Shown: piece after piece, positions 51,144 to 59,749 of the stretch | Position numbering within the stretch: the stretch's first letter is position 1 | Layout of the letters: each line of letters begins with the position of its first letter | Source of the DNA: an uncultured Bacteroides sp. | Lineage (GTDB): Bacteria; Bacteroidota; Bacteroidia; Bacteroidales; Bacteroidaceae | Reading direction: 5' to 3' | DNA length: 64,000 bases | NCBI GenBank assembly: GCA_900555635.1 | Contig: USLU01000018.1 | Coordinates: forward strand, 1 to 64,000 | Notes under the pieces: generated by a model | Told to the model about the DNA's origin: nothing | What the model saw: only the letters and a program-made list of their open reading frames with translations | Databases searched by the model: none | Translations under genes and position numbers: made by a program

Positions 51144-51724
51144 ATGATAAGAATCTATCTGAAACAAGCTTGGAGTCTGCTAAAGGAGAATCCGCTGATC
51201 AGTGGACTTTCTATTGCAGGCACTGCCCTGGCCATTGCTGCGGTGATGTTGATTATTCTGGTAATACAGGTGCGTATGGCGGAATATGCTCCGGAGTCTA
51301 ATCGTGGGCGCATGTTGCACGTCATTGCCTCGTACTGCCCGTTTTGCTTATGCTGATTTGTGTCTTTTTGCTGCTGAATGTATTCTTCGGAATAACCGGT
51401 ACGTTCTGGATGCGTACACAGGCACGCCGTTCCGAAACCGGACTTCGTATGGCTTTAGGGGCTTCGAAAAGAAAAGTTGTATCCTGGCTGAATGCTGAAG
51501 GACTGTTGCTCTTGCTACTGGCTACCGTGCCCATAGCAATTATTGTATTGAACATGCATCACATGGATTTATTAGCTTCAGAGGTATCTTATAGTATAGG
51601 GCGCTGGTGTATCGAAATTGGTATTTCGTTGGGCATTATGGCACTGATGATACTGCTGGGTATAGCTGTTCCTGCCTATTGGATTATGAAAGAACAGCCG
51701 GCAGAGGCGTTGCACTATGAATAA
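51144..51724 (+). pseudogene. Hybrid remnant of an A-type/B-type ABC permease pair
   Basis: The first 58 or so codons (MIRIYLKQAWSLLKENPLIS onward to APESNRGRMLHV) match the start of A-type permeases in this cluster. After the join near 51318-51332 the reading frame shifts by one, and the next 135 codons or so (from LVLPVLLMLICVFLLLNVFF) match the end of B-type permeases, finishing EQPAEALHYE like them. So a deletion of about 2 kb fused two adjacent genes out of frame. The upstream frame stops at 51356 and the downstream frame could start at 51344, but neither would make a full transporter. A shortened peptide may still be made. Confidence 0.85.
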
Positions 51725-51745
51725 ATAAAACAAAATAATAGAAAG

Positions 51746-53047
51746 ATGTTAACGACTTATTTGAAACAAGCTTGGGAACTGCTGAAGCAAAATAAGCTTT
51801 TCAGTACACTTTATATTGTGGGGACGGGACTTTCTATTGCCATGACCATGGTTATAGCTATTGTCTATTATGTAAGAATAGCCCCTGTTTATCCAGAAAC
51901 AAACAGGGACCGTACATTGGTTATGAGAACAGTGCAAATGACCAAAGAGAAGAATATGCAAGCTGCCACACTTAGCTATGCAATGTTGAATGAGTGGATT
52001 TACCCATTGAAGAGTGCTGAACTGGTAACAGGAGTCTATAATCCTTGGGATGCCTCTCATGTACAACAGTCCGAAACAGAAGAAGAAATTCCGGTTCAGG
52101 TAAAGTATACTGATGAGAATTTTTTCAGTGTATTTCCTTTGGTCTTTCTTGATGGCAAACCTTTTACAGAAGCAGACCGGCGTAGTGGTATCCGCAATGC
52201 TGTACTGACTGACAGTTATGCCCGGCAACTTTTTGGAACAACCCAAGGTATAGTGGGTAAAGTCATTTCATTGGATTATACCGATGTGAAAATAGTGGGT
52301 ATCGTGCGGGGCGGAAGTTTTCTGACTCCGACTTCGTATGCACAACTCTACCTTCCTTATAGCTGTAAAGATGGCTACGACAAAGAGGGGCGTCTTTGGG
52401 GACTGGGTGCTTACCAAGCTTATATTCTATCTAAAGGAAACGATGGTATAGCGGATGTAAAAACTGAGGTAGATGAATTGATTCGTAAATATAATGCTGC
52501 CGGAGGAGACGACAATTGGAAGATGGATTTGGTGGGTCAACCGGAAGTTTATTGGCGTAATACTTTCCGGACCTTTCAAAACATGAATATAGATTGGGTT
52601 AAAGTCATAGGAACATTTGCAGGCATAGCCTTTGTGTTACTTTTTGTTCCGGCACTTAACCTGAGTGGCATGATTTCTGCACGTATGGAACGCCGGCTTC
52701 CTGAAATGGGAGTGCGTAAGGCTTTTGGAGCTAACCGGGGATTGTTGCTAAAACAGATACTTTGGGAAAACTTGCTCCTCTCCGGTCTGGGAGCATTACT
52801 GGGATTGGTTGTTGCATGGGGCGCCTTGGTTATATCGGGACATAACACTTTCAGCTTGTTTGAGAGTTTTCCTAGGGGAGTACCCGAAGGTGCCGATGCC
52901 TCGTTGGGTATGGATATGCTTTTTGCTCCGACAGTGTTTGCGGTTGCAGTCTTGTTCTGTTTGTTATTGAATGTACTCTCGGCATTAATTCCTGCATGGC
53001 AGTCGTTGCGTCGTCCTATCACGACATCACTAAACGAGCAAAAATGA
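51746..53047 (+). CDS. ABC transporter permease, A-type (FtsX/MacB)
   Basis: A 433-residue inner-membrane protein. Four membrane helices: one near the N terminus (TLYIVGTGLSIAMTMVIAIV), then a periplasmic MacB-PCD-like domain of about 250 residues, then three C-terminal FtsX helices (VIGTFAGIAFVLLFVPALNL and onward). The coupling segment RLPEMGVRKAFGANRGLLLK is the FtsX signature. It follows the hybrid pseudogene by 21 bases and precedes its B-type partner by 6 bases. In MacB-like systems such permeases use a separate ATPase and the adaptor to move peptides or lipoproteins out mechanically. Confidence 0.85.
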   Translation: MLTTYLKQAWELLKQNKLFSTLYIVGTGLSIAMTMVIAIVYYVRIAPVYPETNRDRTLVMRTVQMTKEKNMQAATLSYAMLNEWIYPLKSAELVTGVYNPWDASHVQQSETEEEIPVQVKYTDENFFSVFPLVFLDGKPFTEADRRSGIRNAVLTDSYARQLFGTTQGIVGKVISLDYTDVKIVGIVRGGSFLTPTSYAQLYLPYSCKDGYDKEGRLWGLGAYQAYILSKGNDGIADVKTEVDELIRKYNAAGGDDNWKMDLVGQPEVYWRNTFRTFQNMNIDWVKVIGTFAGIAFVLLFVPALNLSGMISARMERRLPEMGVRKAFGANRGLLLKQILWENLLLSGLGALLGLVVAWGALVISGHNTFSLFESFPRGVPEGADASLGMDMLFAPTVFAVAVLFCLLLNVLSALIPAWQSLRRPITTSLNEQK

Positions 53048-53053
53048 TATATT

Positions 53054-54346
53054 ATGATATTAAAACTTATACTGAAAAACCTTTGGGCACGGCGCCGGCG
53101 AAATGCATGGCTGCTTGCCGAACTGATTTTGGTTACTGTACTGACTTGGTACATTACCGATCCTGTTTTTGTACTAAGCTATAACCGTTCTTTGCCCTTG
53201 GGGTATAATCCCGATGGTTTGCTGATTGCTCAACTTAACAATCTTCCATCGAAAGCATCCGGTTATAGTGAAGAGGAATCCGATTCGCTTCATACGATGC
53301 AGAACTTACAACGTTTGTTGCAGGAATTACGTAATCATCCCGATGTACAATGCGCTACACCATTAATCACTTTTGCTTATCCGGCATCGGATGGTATGGC
53401 TATGTCATCGTTAATGTATGACACAATTGAGGTTACAAGCAATGTGTATTATTTTCTACCTCATTCCGGTTACTTTGAAACTTTTGGTTTTCGGGGAGTT
53501 GATGGAAAGATTGCTCAGGAACTGGATAATATGGATTTTGAGAATAGAGATCTGATTTTGACTGAAGATTTGGTTCAACGGCTGACAGGCGGAACTTCCT
53601 TAACAGGTAAACGATTTTTTAATACTCAAGGAAATGATACTCTTGATTATCGTATCCGTGCAACGATTGAGAAAGTGCGTACGATGACTTTTGAGCAGGG
53701 AATGGGATGTCGTTTTGAACCGCAATTACGGCTTCAAGTTTCTGAGTTAGAAAGTGCCGGGAAACTTTTGTTTCGCCTCCGTCCGGGTGTTTCGGAACAA
53801 CGTTTCCTGCATGAGTTCCGTCCATGGGCACGAAAACATTTACGAGCCGGCAATCTGTATGTGCGCAATGCCGACAACTTTCAGCAACAGATAGATCAAC
53901 GCGAATACGAATGGGGGGTAACCAATAAATACCGTATGAATGTAGCTTTGGCTATTTTCTTCCTGACAAACCTTGCCTTGGGTGTAACCGGAACCTTTTG
54001 GTTACAAACGCGTAGTCGCCGTGAAGAGGTCGGGGTACTGCTGAGCTATGGCGCTTCTCCCAATAATATCGTTCGTCTATTGATGGGAGAAGCCGCTGTT
54101 TTGGCTACCGTTGCCTGGATAATAGGATGCTTTGCTTACCTGCAATATGGTATATCCGAAGGTAACTGGTTTCAGCAAGGTGAAGTTACCGGCGATCTCT
54201 ATTGGATTAATAACTTCAGTCTACACTTCATAGCCGTATCACTCATTGTCTATGTCATTATCCTGACTGTTGTTTTAGTAGGAGTTTATATTCCGGCACG
54301 TAGCATCAGCCGGATACTGCCTACTGAAGCATTGCGTGATGAGTAA
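53054..54346 (+). CDS. ABC transporter permease, B-type (FtsX/MacB)
   Basis: A 430-residue partner of the preceding A-type permease. It starts ILKLILKNLWARRRRNAWLL, with the B-type first helix containing LAELILVTVLTWYITDPVF, then a periplasmic domain, then three helices with LGVTGTFWLQTRSRREEVGV as its coupling motif and ends PTEALRDE, the B-type ending. It is the last gene before the second sigma-54-like control region, so the first transcript may end here. The space to the ATPase gene (54347-54523) contains the control region only. Confidence 0.85.
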   Translation: MILKLILKNLWARRRRNAWLLAELILVTVLTWYITDPVFVLSYNRSLPLGYNPDGLLIAQLNNLPSKASGYSEEESDSLHTMQNLQRLLQELRNHPDVQCATPLITFAYPASDGMAMSSLMYDTIEVTSNVYYFLPHSGYFETFGFRGVDGKIAQELDNMDFENRDLILTEDLVQRLTGGTSLTGKRFFNTQGNDTLDYRIRATIEKVRTMTFEQGMGCRFEPQLRLQVSELESAGKLLFRLRPGVSEQRFLHEFRPWARKHLRAGNLYVRNADNFQQQIDQREYEWGVTNKYRMNVALAIFFLTNLALGVTGTFWLQTRSRREEVGVLLSYGASPNNIVRLLMGEAAVLATVAWIIGCFAYLQYGISEGNWFQQGEVTGDLYWINNFSLHFIAVSLIVYVIILTVVLVGVYIPARSISRILPTEALRDE

Positions 54347-54359
54347 TTATTTTACAGCT

Positions 54360-54394
54360 GTTACTATAACGGACAGAGTGTTCATTTTCGGACA
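54360..54394 (+). promoter_or_regulatory. Two tandem activator-like sites upstream of the ATPase gene
   Basis: TGTTCATTTTCGGACA (54379-54394, the reverse complement of TGTCCGAAAATGAACA) is a full site. The site 19 bp before it, at 54360-54375, keeps the right half AACGGACA and less of the left. Distances to the -24 GG (62 and 81 bases) equal those of the adaptor-gene copy exactly. Confidence 0.65.
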
Positions 54395-54438
54395 TTCCAT
54401 AGTTTACCTAAATAGCAGTAAATCAATAATAAATGGTT

Positions 54439-54455
54439 TTGGCATAACATTTGAC
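54439..54455 (+). promoter_or_regulatory. Sigma-54-like promoter for the ATPase gene
   Basis: TTGGCATAACATTTGAC: GG at 54441-54442 and, 10 bases on, GA in place of GC, so the -12 box is weaker than in the first copy. The placing relative to the activator sites supports it. The ATG at 54524 is 59 bases after the predicted start. Confidence 0.5.
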
Positions 54456-54523
54456 CAATAAATAAAAATAGTGTGCGAAAAGTAAACGGAATTAAATAAT
54501 AAACAATTAAATACATTACTATT

Positions 54524-55189
54524 ATGATTAAGTTAACTGGCATCAACAAGATTTATCGTACAAACGAGATTGAAACTGTAGCATTGGAGAATGTAAACCT
54601 TGAAGTGAATAAAGGTGATTTCCTGAGTATCATGGGACCTTCAGGTTGTGGTAAATCAACCTTGTTGAATATTATGGGATTACTGGATGCTCCGTCAAGC
54701 GGAACTATTGAGATTGCAGGTACTAAAGTTGATGGTATGAAGGATAAGGCACTGGCTGCTTTCCGTAATCAAAAATTAGGTTTCGTATTTCAGTCTTTCC
54801 ATCTGATAAACTCGTTGAATGTACTTGATAATGTAGAGTTACCTTTACTTTATAGAAAAGTATCAGCAAAAGAACGTCGCCTTTTAGCGGAAGAAGTCTT
54901 GAAAAAAGTCGGTTTGAGCCATCGTATGCGTCACATGCCTACACAGCTATCCGGTGGTCAATGCCAGCGTGTTGCTATTGCCCGTGCTATTATTGGTAAT
55001 CCGGAAATAATCCTTGCCGATGAGCCTACCGGTAACTTGGACTCTAAGATGGGTGCCGAAGTAATGGAATTATTGCACCAGTTGAACAAAGAAGATGGAC
55101 GTACCATCGTAATGGTAACCCATAATGAAGAGCAGGCTAAGCAAACCAGCCGTACAGTTCGCTTCTTCGATGGACGTCAAGTAGAATAA
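54524..55189 (+). CDS. ABC transporter ATP-binding protein (LolD/MacB type)
   Basis: A 221-residue ATPase, the only one in the permease cluster seen here. Walker A GPSGCGKS (residues 38-45), Q-loop GFVFQSFHLINSLNVLDNVE, signature LSGGQCQRVAIARA, Walker B IILADEPTGNLD and the switch His in MVTHNEEQ are all intact. The C terminus ends soon after RTVRFFDGRQVE, as in LolD. It presumably powers several permease pairs, with the six A/B sets sharing this ATPase. It starts a transcript behind the second sigma-54-like module and is 13 bases from the next permease. Confidence 0.93.
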   Translation: MIKLTGINKIYRTNEIETVALENVNLEVNKGDFLSIMGPSGCGKSTLLNIMGLLDAPSSGTIEIAGTKVDGMKDKALAAFRNQKLGFVFQSFHLINSLNVLDNVELPLLYRKVSAKERRLLAEEVLKKVGLSHRMRHMPTQLSGGQCQRVAIARAIIGNPEIILADEPTGNLDSKMGAEVMELLHQLNKEDGRTIVMVTHNEEQAKQTSRTVRFFDGRQVE

Positions 55190-55202
55190 GGAGGAAACTA
55201 TT

Positions 55203-56477
55203 ATGCAGACTATTCGTCAAGCCTTTATACTTTTGCGGCAGAATCCATTGCTAAGTATTATATCCATACTGGGTACGGCTTTTGCTATTACCATGATTAT
55301 GGCTGTCGTTATAACCTGGCAGACGAAGTACTCTGACATTGAGCCGGAAGTAAATCGTAGCAGATGCTTGTATGTCAGCAAGACGCATATACAAAATAAA
55401 GAGAACTCCGACTGGAATAATTTTAGTGATTGTTCTCCTGCTTTTATGAAGGAATGTGTACAACCTTTGAAAGAAGTGGAAGCTTGTACATCCTTTACTC
55501 CGGTGTCAGTGGCATTGCTTTCTATGACGGATGGTACCAATCGTGTTAAGGTAGATGCTATGGAAACCGATCCCGGTTTCTGGAAAGTGTTTCAGATGCA
55601 ATTTATTGCTGGTCGCGGATTTGATGACTCTGACTGGGGTGGTGAAACATCATCCATTGTTATTTCTGCTTCTGTAGCCAGAAAACTATTTGGTACAACG
55701 GATGTAATAGGAAAGTCTGTATTGCTAAATCGTGATGACGCACGTATTTGTGGAGTAGTAAAGGATGTATCTGTAACTGCTAAAGATGCATATGCACAGG
55801 TGTGGAGCTTATATCCGCGTGAGCAGCAGACTGCGACTTCTATTTGGAGCTACTCTAGAGGTTTTACTGTAGTGGCGATGGCAAGCACTTCTGAAGATCT
55901 TCCTCTTCTTAAACAAGGAATAGAAAAACGGGTGAAAGATATAAATACCGGATTCCCTGAGTTTTTGTTGGATATCATGGAACAACCGGATGGGGTAGTG
56001 GAGCATGTTAACCATGTTTGGGCTAATGTAGGTCCTGATTTACGCATGCTTTATTTGCAATATTTCATAGCATTGCTTATTATCTTATTGGTTCCTTCTC
56101 TCAATCTTTGTGGCTTGAGTAATAGCCGTATGCAGCAGCGTATGAGCGAACTGGGTGTCCGTAAAGCATTTGGAGCGACAAAAGGTATTTTAATACGGCA
56201 AATCTTAAATGAAAATCTGGTACTTACCCTGCTGGGAGGATTTGTCGGGCTTATTTTAAGTTATACAGCTGTATATTTTATGCGTTCCTGGCTGTTCACT
56301 AATAGCGATAATATCGGTACTTCCGGTGATTTCAGTCTGAGTATGTCGGTATTATTTAGTCCGGAAGTTTTTTGCCTTGCATTTCTTTTTTGCTTGATTA
56401 TCAATTTGCTGAGTGCCGGTGTACCGGCTTGGGTTGCTGCAAGACGTACTATTGTAGATTCGTTGAACGATAAATAA
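55203..56477 (+). CDS. ABC transporter permease, A-type
   Basis: A 424-residue A-type permease: starts with RQAFILLRQNPLLSIISILG, a periplasmic domain (about 60-270), and the coupling motif MSELGVRKAFGATKGILIRQ near residue 315. Three C-terminal helices are visible and it ends RRTIVDSLNDK. It is 13 bases after the ATPase gene and 12 bases before its B-type partner. It is more similar to the 61029 copy than to the 51746 copy by eye, judging from the DIEPEVNRSRCLYVSK segment. Confidence 0.85.
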   Translation: MQTIRQAFILLRQNPLLSIISILGTAFAITMIMAVVITWQTKYSDIEPEVNRSRCLYVSKTHIQNKENSDWNNFSDCSPAFMKECVQPLKEVEACTSFTPVSVALLSMTDGTNRVKVDAMETDPGFWKVFQMQFIAGRGFDDSDWGGETSSIVISASVARKLFGTTDVIGKSVLLNRDDARICGVVKDVSVTAKDAYAQVWSLYPREQQTATSIWSYSRGFTVVAMASTSEDLPLLKQGIEKRVKDINTGFPEFLLDIMEQPDGVVEHVNHVWANVGPDLRMLYLQYFIALLIILLVPSLNLCGLSNSRMQQRMSELGVRKAFGATKGILIRQILNENLVLTLLGGFVGLILSYTAVYFMRSWLFTNSDNIGTSGDFSLSMSVLFSPEVFCLAFLFCLIINLLSAGVPAWVAARRTIVDSLNDK

Positions 56478-56489
56478 CAAGATTTAATT

Positions 56490-57749
56490 ATGAAATTCAT
56501 ATTACATAACTTACGTATGATATGGGCACGTTTTCGTAGTAACGGATGGGTGTTGGCGGAATTGTTCTTGGTATTCATCGTTATGTGGTTTCTTTGCGAT
56601 TCATTAGGATGCATGAAGTATACATTTTATCGTCCATTAGGTTATAATATTGACCATGTATATCAACTTTCCACGATCAGTGGTGGTGAGAGCAGAGATA
56701 CCAGTTTAACAAGAGCGGATAAATACCTTGGTATTTTAGCAAAATTGGAAAAGGAGCCTACAGTTGAATCGGCATGTATTAGCTACTGGAGTTTGCCAAT
56801 GCATGGGAGTAATTCATCTAATTCCTTGGCTGTTGATACTATTGGGTGGAATGGGCGCATGATTAAGGCTACCGGCGGATACACCCGTGTGTTTCGTATG
56901 CAGGAAGATGTCGCACGTCCTTTTGCCGGAACTCCAGCCGATAAATATCATGGAATGTTGACTGAAAAGGCTTTCGAGTCTATAAAGAAAGATGTACCGG
57001 GGTTTTCACTTGATACGCCTTTGCACTGGTATGGTGATTCTACTCGTGTTGTTACTCAGAGTGGTGTGATTGGAAATATACGTTCTTATCGCTATGGAGA
57101 TGATGCCGAATGGTTCTTCCAAAGATTGGATGAGAATTTGATAAAACAAAATTATGCGGATGATTGGGCACAGATTGTTTTTCGTGTAAAGGATGCTGCC
57201 GATTCTCCCGATTATCGCTATCAGTTTATTAAGGATATAGCGCCCCGGCTCGACACGGATAATATGTTTATAGCGGATGTGTCTCCCTATACCGAGCAGC
57301 AGTTACAATTCGAAGTGATGAGAGGAGATACTGATAAGGTGAATACGCAGACAATCGTTGTAATTTTCCTTTTGGTGAATGTGTTTTTGGGTGTGATGGG
57401 AACTTTCTGGTTTCGCACTCGCAGGCGTCGTAGCGAAATTGCTTTGAGGCTTGCAATGGGCAGCACAAAGAAACAGATATTTAGCTTGCTTACCGGAGAA
57501 GGATTATTGCTGCTGGCATTGGTTACTATTCCCGCTATGATTATTTGCTATAATGTAGGTATTGCCGAATTGAAAGTAGGGCGTAGTGAATTGATTTCTA
57601 CTTGGCCTATAGAATGGAGTTTTGTACGCTTCTTGTTAGGTTCGCTCGGTGCATGGATTTTAATATCGCTGATGATAATAATTGGCATTTGGTTTCCGGC
57701 ACGAAAGGCGATAAAGATACACCCTGCTGAAGCATTACATGAAGATTAG
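56490..57749 (+). CDS. ABC transporter permease, B-type
   Basis: A 419-residue partner of the preceding gene. First helix VLAELFLVFIVMWFLCDSLG, periplasmic domain from about residue 50 to 280, then LGVMGTFWFRTRRRRSEIAL as coupling segment and the B-type ending PAEALHED. The periplasmic domain differs strongly from other B-type copies, suggesting a different cargo. It is 31 bases before the head-GIN gene and probably on the same transcript. Confidence 0.85.
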   Translation: MKFILHNLRMIWARFRSNGWVLAELFLVFIVMWFLCDSLGCMKYTFYRPLGYNIDHVYQLSTISGGESRDTSLTRADKYLGILAKLEKEPTVESACISYWSLPMHGSNSSNSLAVDTIGWNGRMIKATGGYTRVFRMQEDVARPFAGTPADKYHGMLTEKAFESIKKDVPGFSLDTPLHWYGDSTRVVTQSGVIGNIRSYRYGDDAEWFFQRLDENLIKQNYADDWAQIVFRVKDAADSPDYRYQFIKDIAPRLDTDNMFIADVSPYTEQQLQFEVMRGDTDKVNTQTIVVIFLLVNVFLGVMGTFWFRTRRRRSEIALRLAMGSTKKQIFSLLTGEGLLLLALVTIPAMIICYNVGIAELKVGRSELISTWPIEWSFVRFLLGSLGAWILISLMIIIGIWFPARKAIKIHPAEALHED

Positions 57750-57780
57750 AAACAGAATATAAATATAATATTGAAAGATT

Positions 57781-58398
57781 ATGAAAGCATTGTTTATTAC
57801 CCTTAGTTGTATATTTGCAGCAATAACCGGTACGCTTTATGCTGCCGGCAATGAAAAAAATGAGAATGTAAGTGAAGTACGTAAAGTAGAAGCATTTTCA
57901 TCTATTGAAGTAACTTCGGTGGCTACCATTTATTTTACTCAAAGTAATACTTATTCGTTCAAGATTGAAGGTCTGGAAAAGTATGTAAAGACTACTACAT
58001 CTGTAGTGAAAGATGGTTGCCTTGTCATTGGTTTCAAGAATAATAATGAGCGTAACCGTAATAAGGGTGTGACTATCTACTTATCTGCTCCCGATTTAAA
58101 AGAGGTGGAGTTTACAGGTGTAGGTAGCTTTAATTGCGATAAACCATTAAAATTGGATGATGTTAAGTTTCAGGTAGAAGGTGTAGGAAAAGTAAATGTG
58201 AAAGATCTGAAATGCCGTTCATTAAAAGTAGGTTTAGAAGGTGTGGGTAAAGCTGATATTCATGTCAATTGCGACTATTTATCTGCACATCTGGATGGAG
58301 TAGGTCATGTTACCTTAAGCGGTACGGCTGGAAAAGCTGATATCTCTAAAGACGGTGTAGGTGGTGTGAACACACGTAACCTGAAAGTAGGTCGTTGA
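57781..58398 (+). CDS. Exported head-GIN domain protein (DUF2807)
   Basis: A 205-residue protein with a signal peptide (residues 1-22, LFITLSCIFAAITGTLYA). The mature chain is one DUF2807 (putative auto-transporter adhesin, head GIN) beta-helix domain: FSSIEVTSVATIYFTQSNTY, then repeated turns with GVGSFNCDKPL, EGVGKVNVKDL, EGVGKADIHVN, DGVGHVTLSG and DGVGGVNTRNL. It lies inside the permease cluster, so it may be cargo, or a periplasmic part of the machine. No catalytic residues are expected; function is unknown. Confidence 0.8.
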   Translation: MKALFITLSCIFAAITGTLYAAGNEKNENVSEVRKVEAFSSIEVTSVATIYFTQSNTYSFKIEGLEKYVKTTTSVVKDGCLVIGFKNNNERNRNKGVTIYLSAPDLKEVEFTGVGSFNCDKPLKLDDVKFQVEGVGKVNVKDLKCRSLKVGLEGVGKADIHVNCDYLSAHLDGVGHVTLSGTAGKADISKDGVGGVNTRNLKVGR

Positions 58399-58423
58399 GT
58401 AACTTAAATCACAGAGAACTAAA

Positions 58424-59716
58424 ATGATAAAACAATATTTTACACAAGCGTGGGCTCAACTTCGGCAACAACCGTTGATTAGTGCTGTGAGCATAGCCGG
58501 TACGGCGCTTGCCATCTTCCTCATCATGCTGGTGGTGATGATGCAGCAAGTCAAGGTAGCGCCATTTGCTCCGGAGAGCAATCGCGACCGGTTCCTGCAT
58601 GCGCGCTTCATGAGTATTACTAATAAAAACTGGGGCGGAGGAAGCAGTAACGGACCTATGAGTGCTAAGACTGCACGTGAGTGTTTCCAAACGCTGAAAA
58701 CACCTGAAGCAGTGACTATTTATACATGTATGGTAATTTCTACTCCGGTTAATCTTCCGGGACAACCTGCCATAGGTATCGACTTGCTACAAACGGATGA
58801 TATTTTTTGGCATGTATTCGATTTCTCGTTTGTTTCCGGAAAGCCCTACGATAAGGCGACATTTGATGCCGGAATGCCGGTAGCTGTTATTACAGAAAGT
58901 GTAGCAAAGAAACTGTTTCAGAGTACAGATGCCGAAGGACGTGAATTCCTGCTGAACCATGCACCCTATAAAGTAGTGGGTGTAGTGAAAGATGTTTCCA
59001 CCTTGGCTGCATCGGCATACGGACAGGTATGGGTGCCTTACACTTCAACCGAAATCACGAATGACATGTGGAGTGATGACCATATGGGTATGATGAGTTG
59101 TACTATTTTGGCACATGACCGTAAAGACTTTGATGCTATTCGTGAGGAAGCTGAACGGCGCAGGCAAGAGTATAATTCTCTGATTGGAGCTGATGGATAT
59201 GAACTTATTTACCGTAACCGTCCATACGATCAGGAGAAAAGTGCGATAGCTTTTGCTGCTAATTTGGAACCGGATTTGGCTCAGGCACGTAGGCAACGAC
59301 TTATAATCTTCGTTATCTTGCTGATAGTACCCGCTATCAACCTGAGTAGTATGACACAGAGCCGCCTTCGTCAGCGTGTATCTGAAATAGGTGTGCGCCG
59401 GGCATTTGGCAGTACACGGCTGGAATTGATGGGGCAGATTGTTACCGAAAATCTTGTAGTAACCCTGATGGCCGGTATACTGGGATTATTGCTCAGTGTA
59501 GCATTTGCTTATTTGGGTAATACATTATTGTTTGCACAGGAGTTCAGTCAGACCTTAAGTCCTCCGGCAGTAGATGCCAGCATATTACTGCATGCTTCTA
59601 CCTTTGGTTGGGCATTATTGTTCTGTTTTATACTGAATTTATTGAGTTCCGGTATTCCGGCATGGCGTGCATCGAGAATAGGAATTGTTAATGCTTTGGG
59701 CGGACGCTTGCATTAA
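58424..59716 (+). CDS. ABC transporter permease, A-type
   Basis: A 430-residue A-type permease: QAWAQLRQQPLISAVSIAGT near the start, a periplasmic domain that includes APESNRDRFLHARFMSITNK, and the coupling motif VSEIGVRRAFGSTRLELMGQ near residue 320. The first 58 residues are the closest in the cluster to the A-part of the pseudogene at 51144 (both read PxAPESNRxR). It starts 25 bases after the head-GIN gene and 33 bases before its partner. Confidence 0.85.
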   Translation: MIKQYFTQAWAQLRQQPLISAVSIAGTALAIFLIMLVVMMQQVKVAPFAPESNRDRFLHARFMSITNKNWGGGSSNGPMSAKTARECFQTLKTPEAVTIYTCMVISTPVNLPGQPAIGIDLLQTDDIFWHVFDFSFVSGKPYDKATFDAGMPVAVITESVAKKLFQSTDAEGREFLLNHAPYKVVGVVKDVSTLAASAYGQVWVPYTSTEITNDMWSDDHMGMMSCTILAHDRKDFDAIREEAERRRQEYNSLIGADGYELIYRNRPYDQEKSAIAFAANLEPDLAQARRQRLIIFVILLIVPAINLSSMTQSRLRQRVSEIGVRRAFGSTRLELMGQIVTENLVVTLMAGILGLLLSVAFAYLGNTLLFAQEFSQTLSPPAVDASILLHASTFGWALLFCFILNLLSSGIPAWRASRIGIVNALGGRLH

Positions 59717-59749
59717 TCACTCATCACTAAACATTAATAACTGAAAGAA

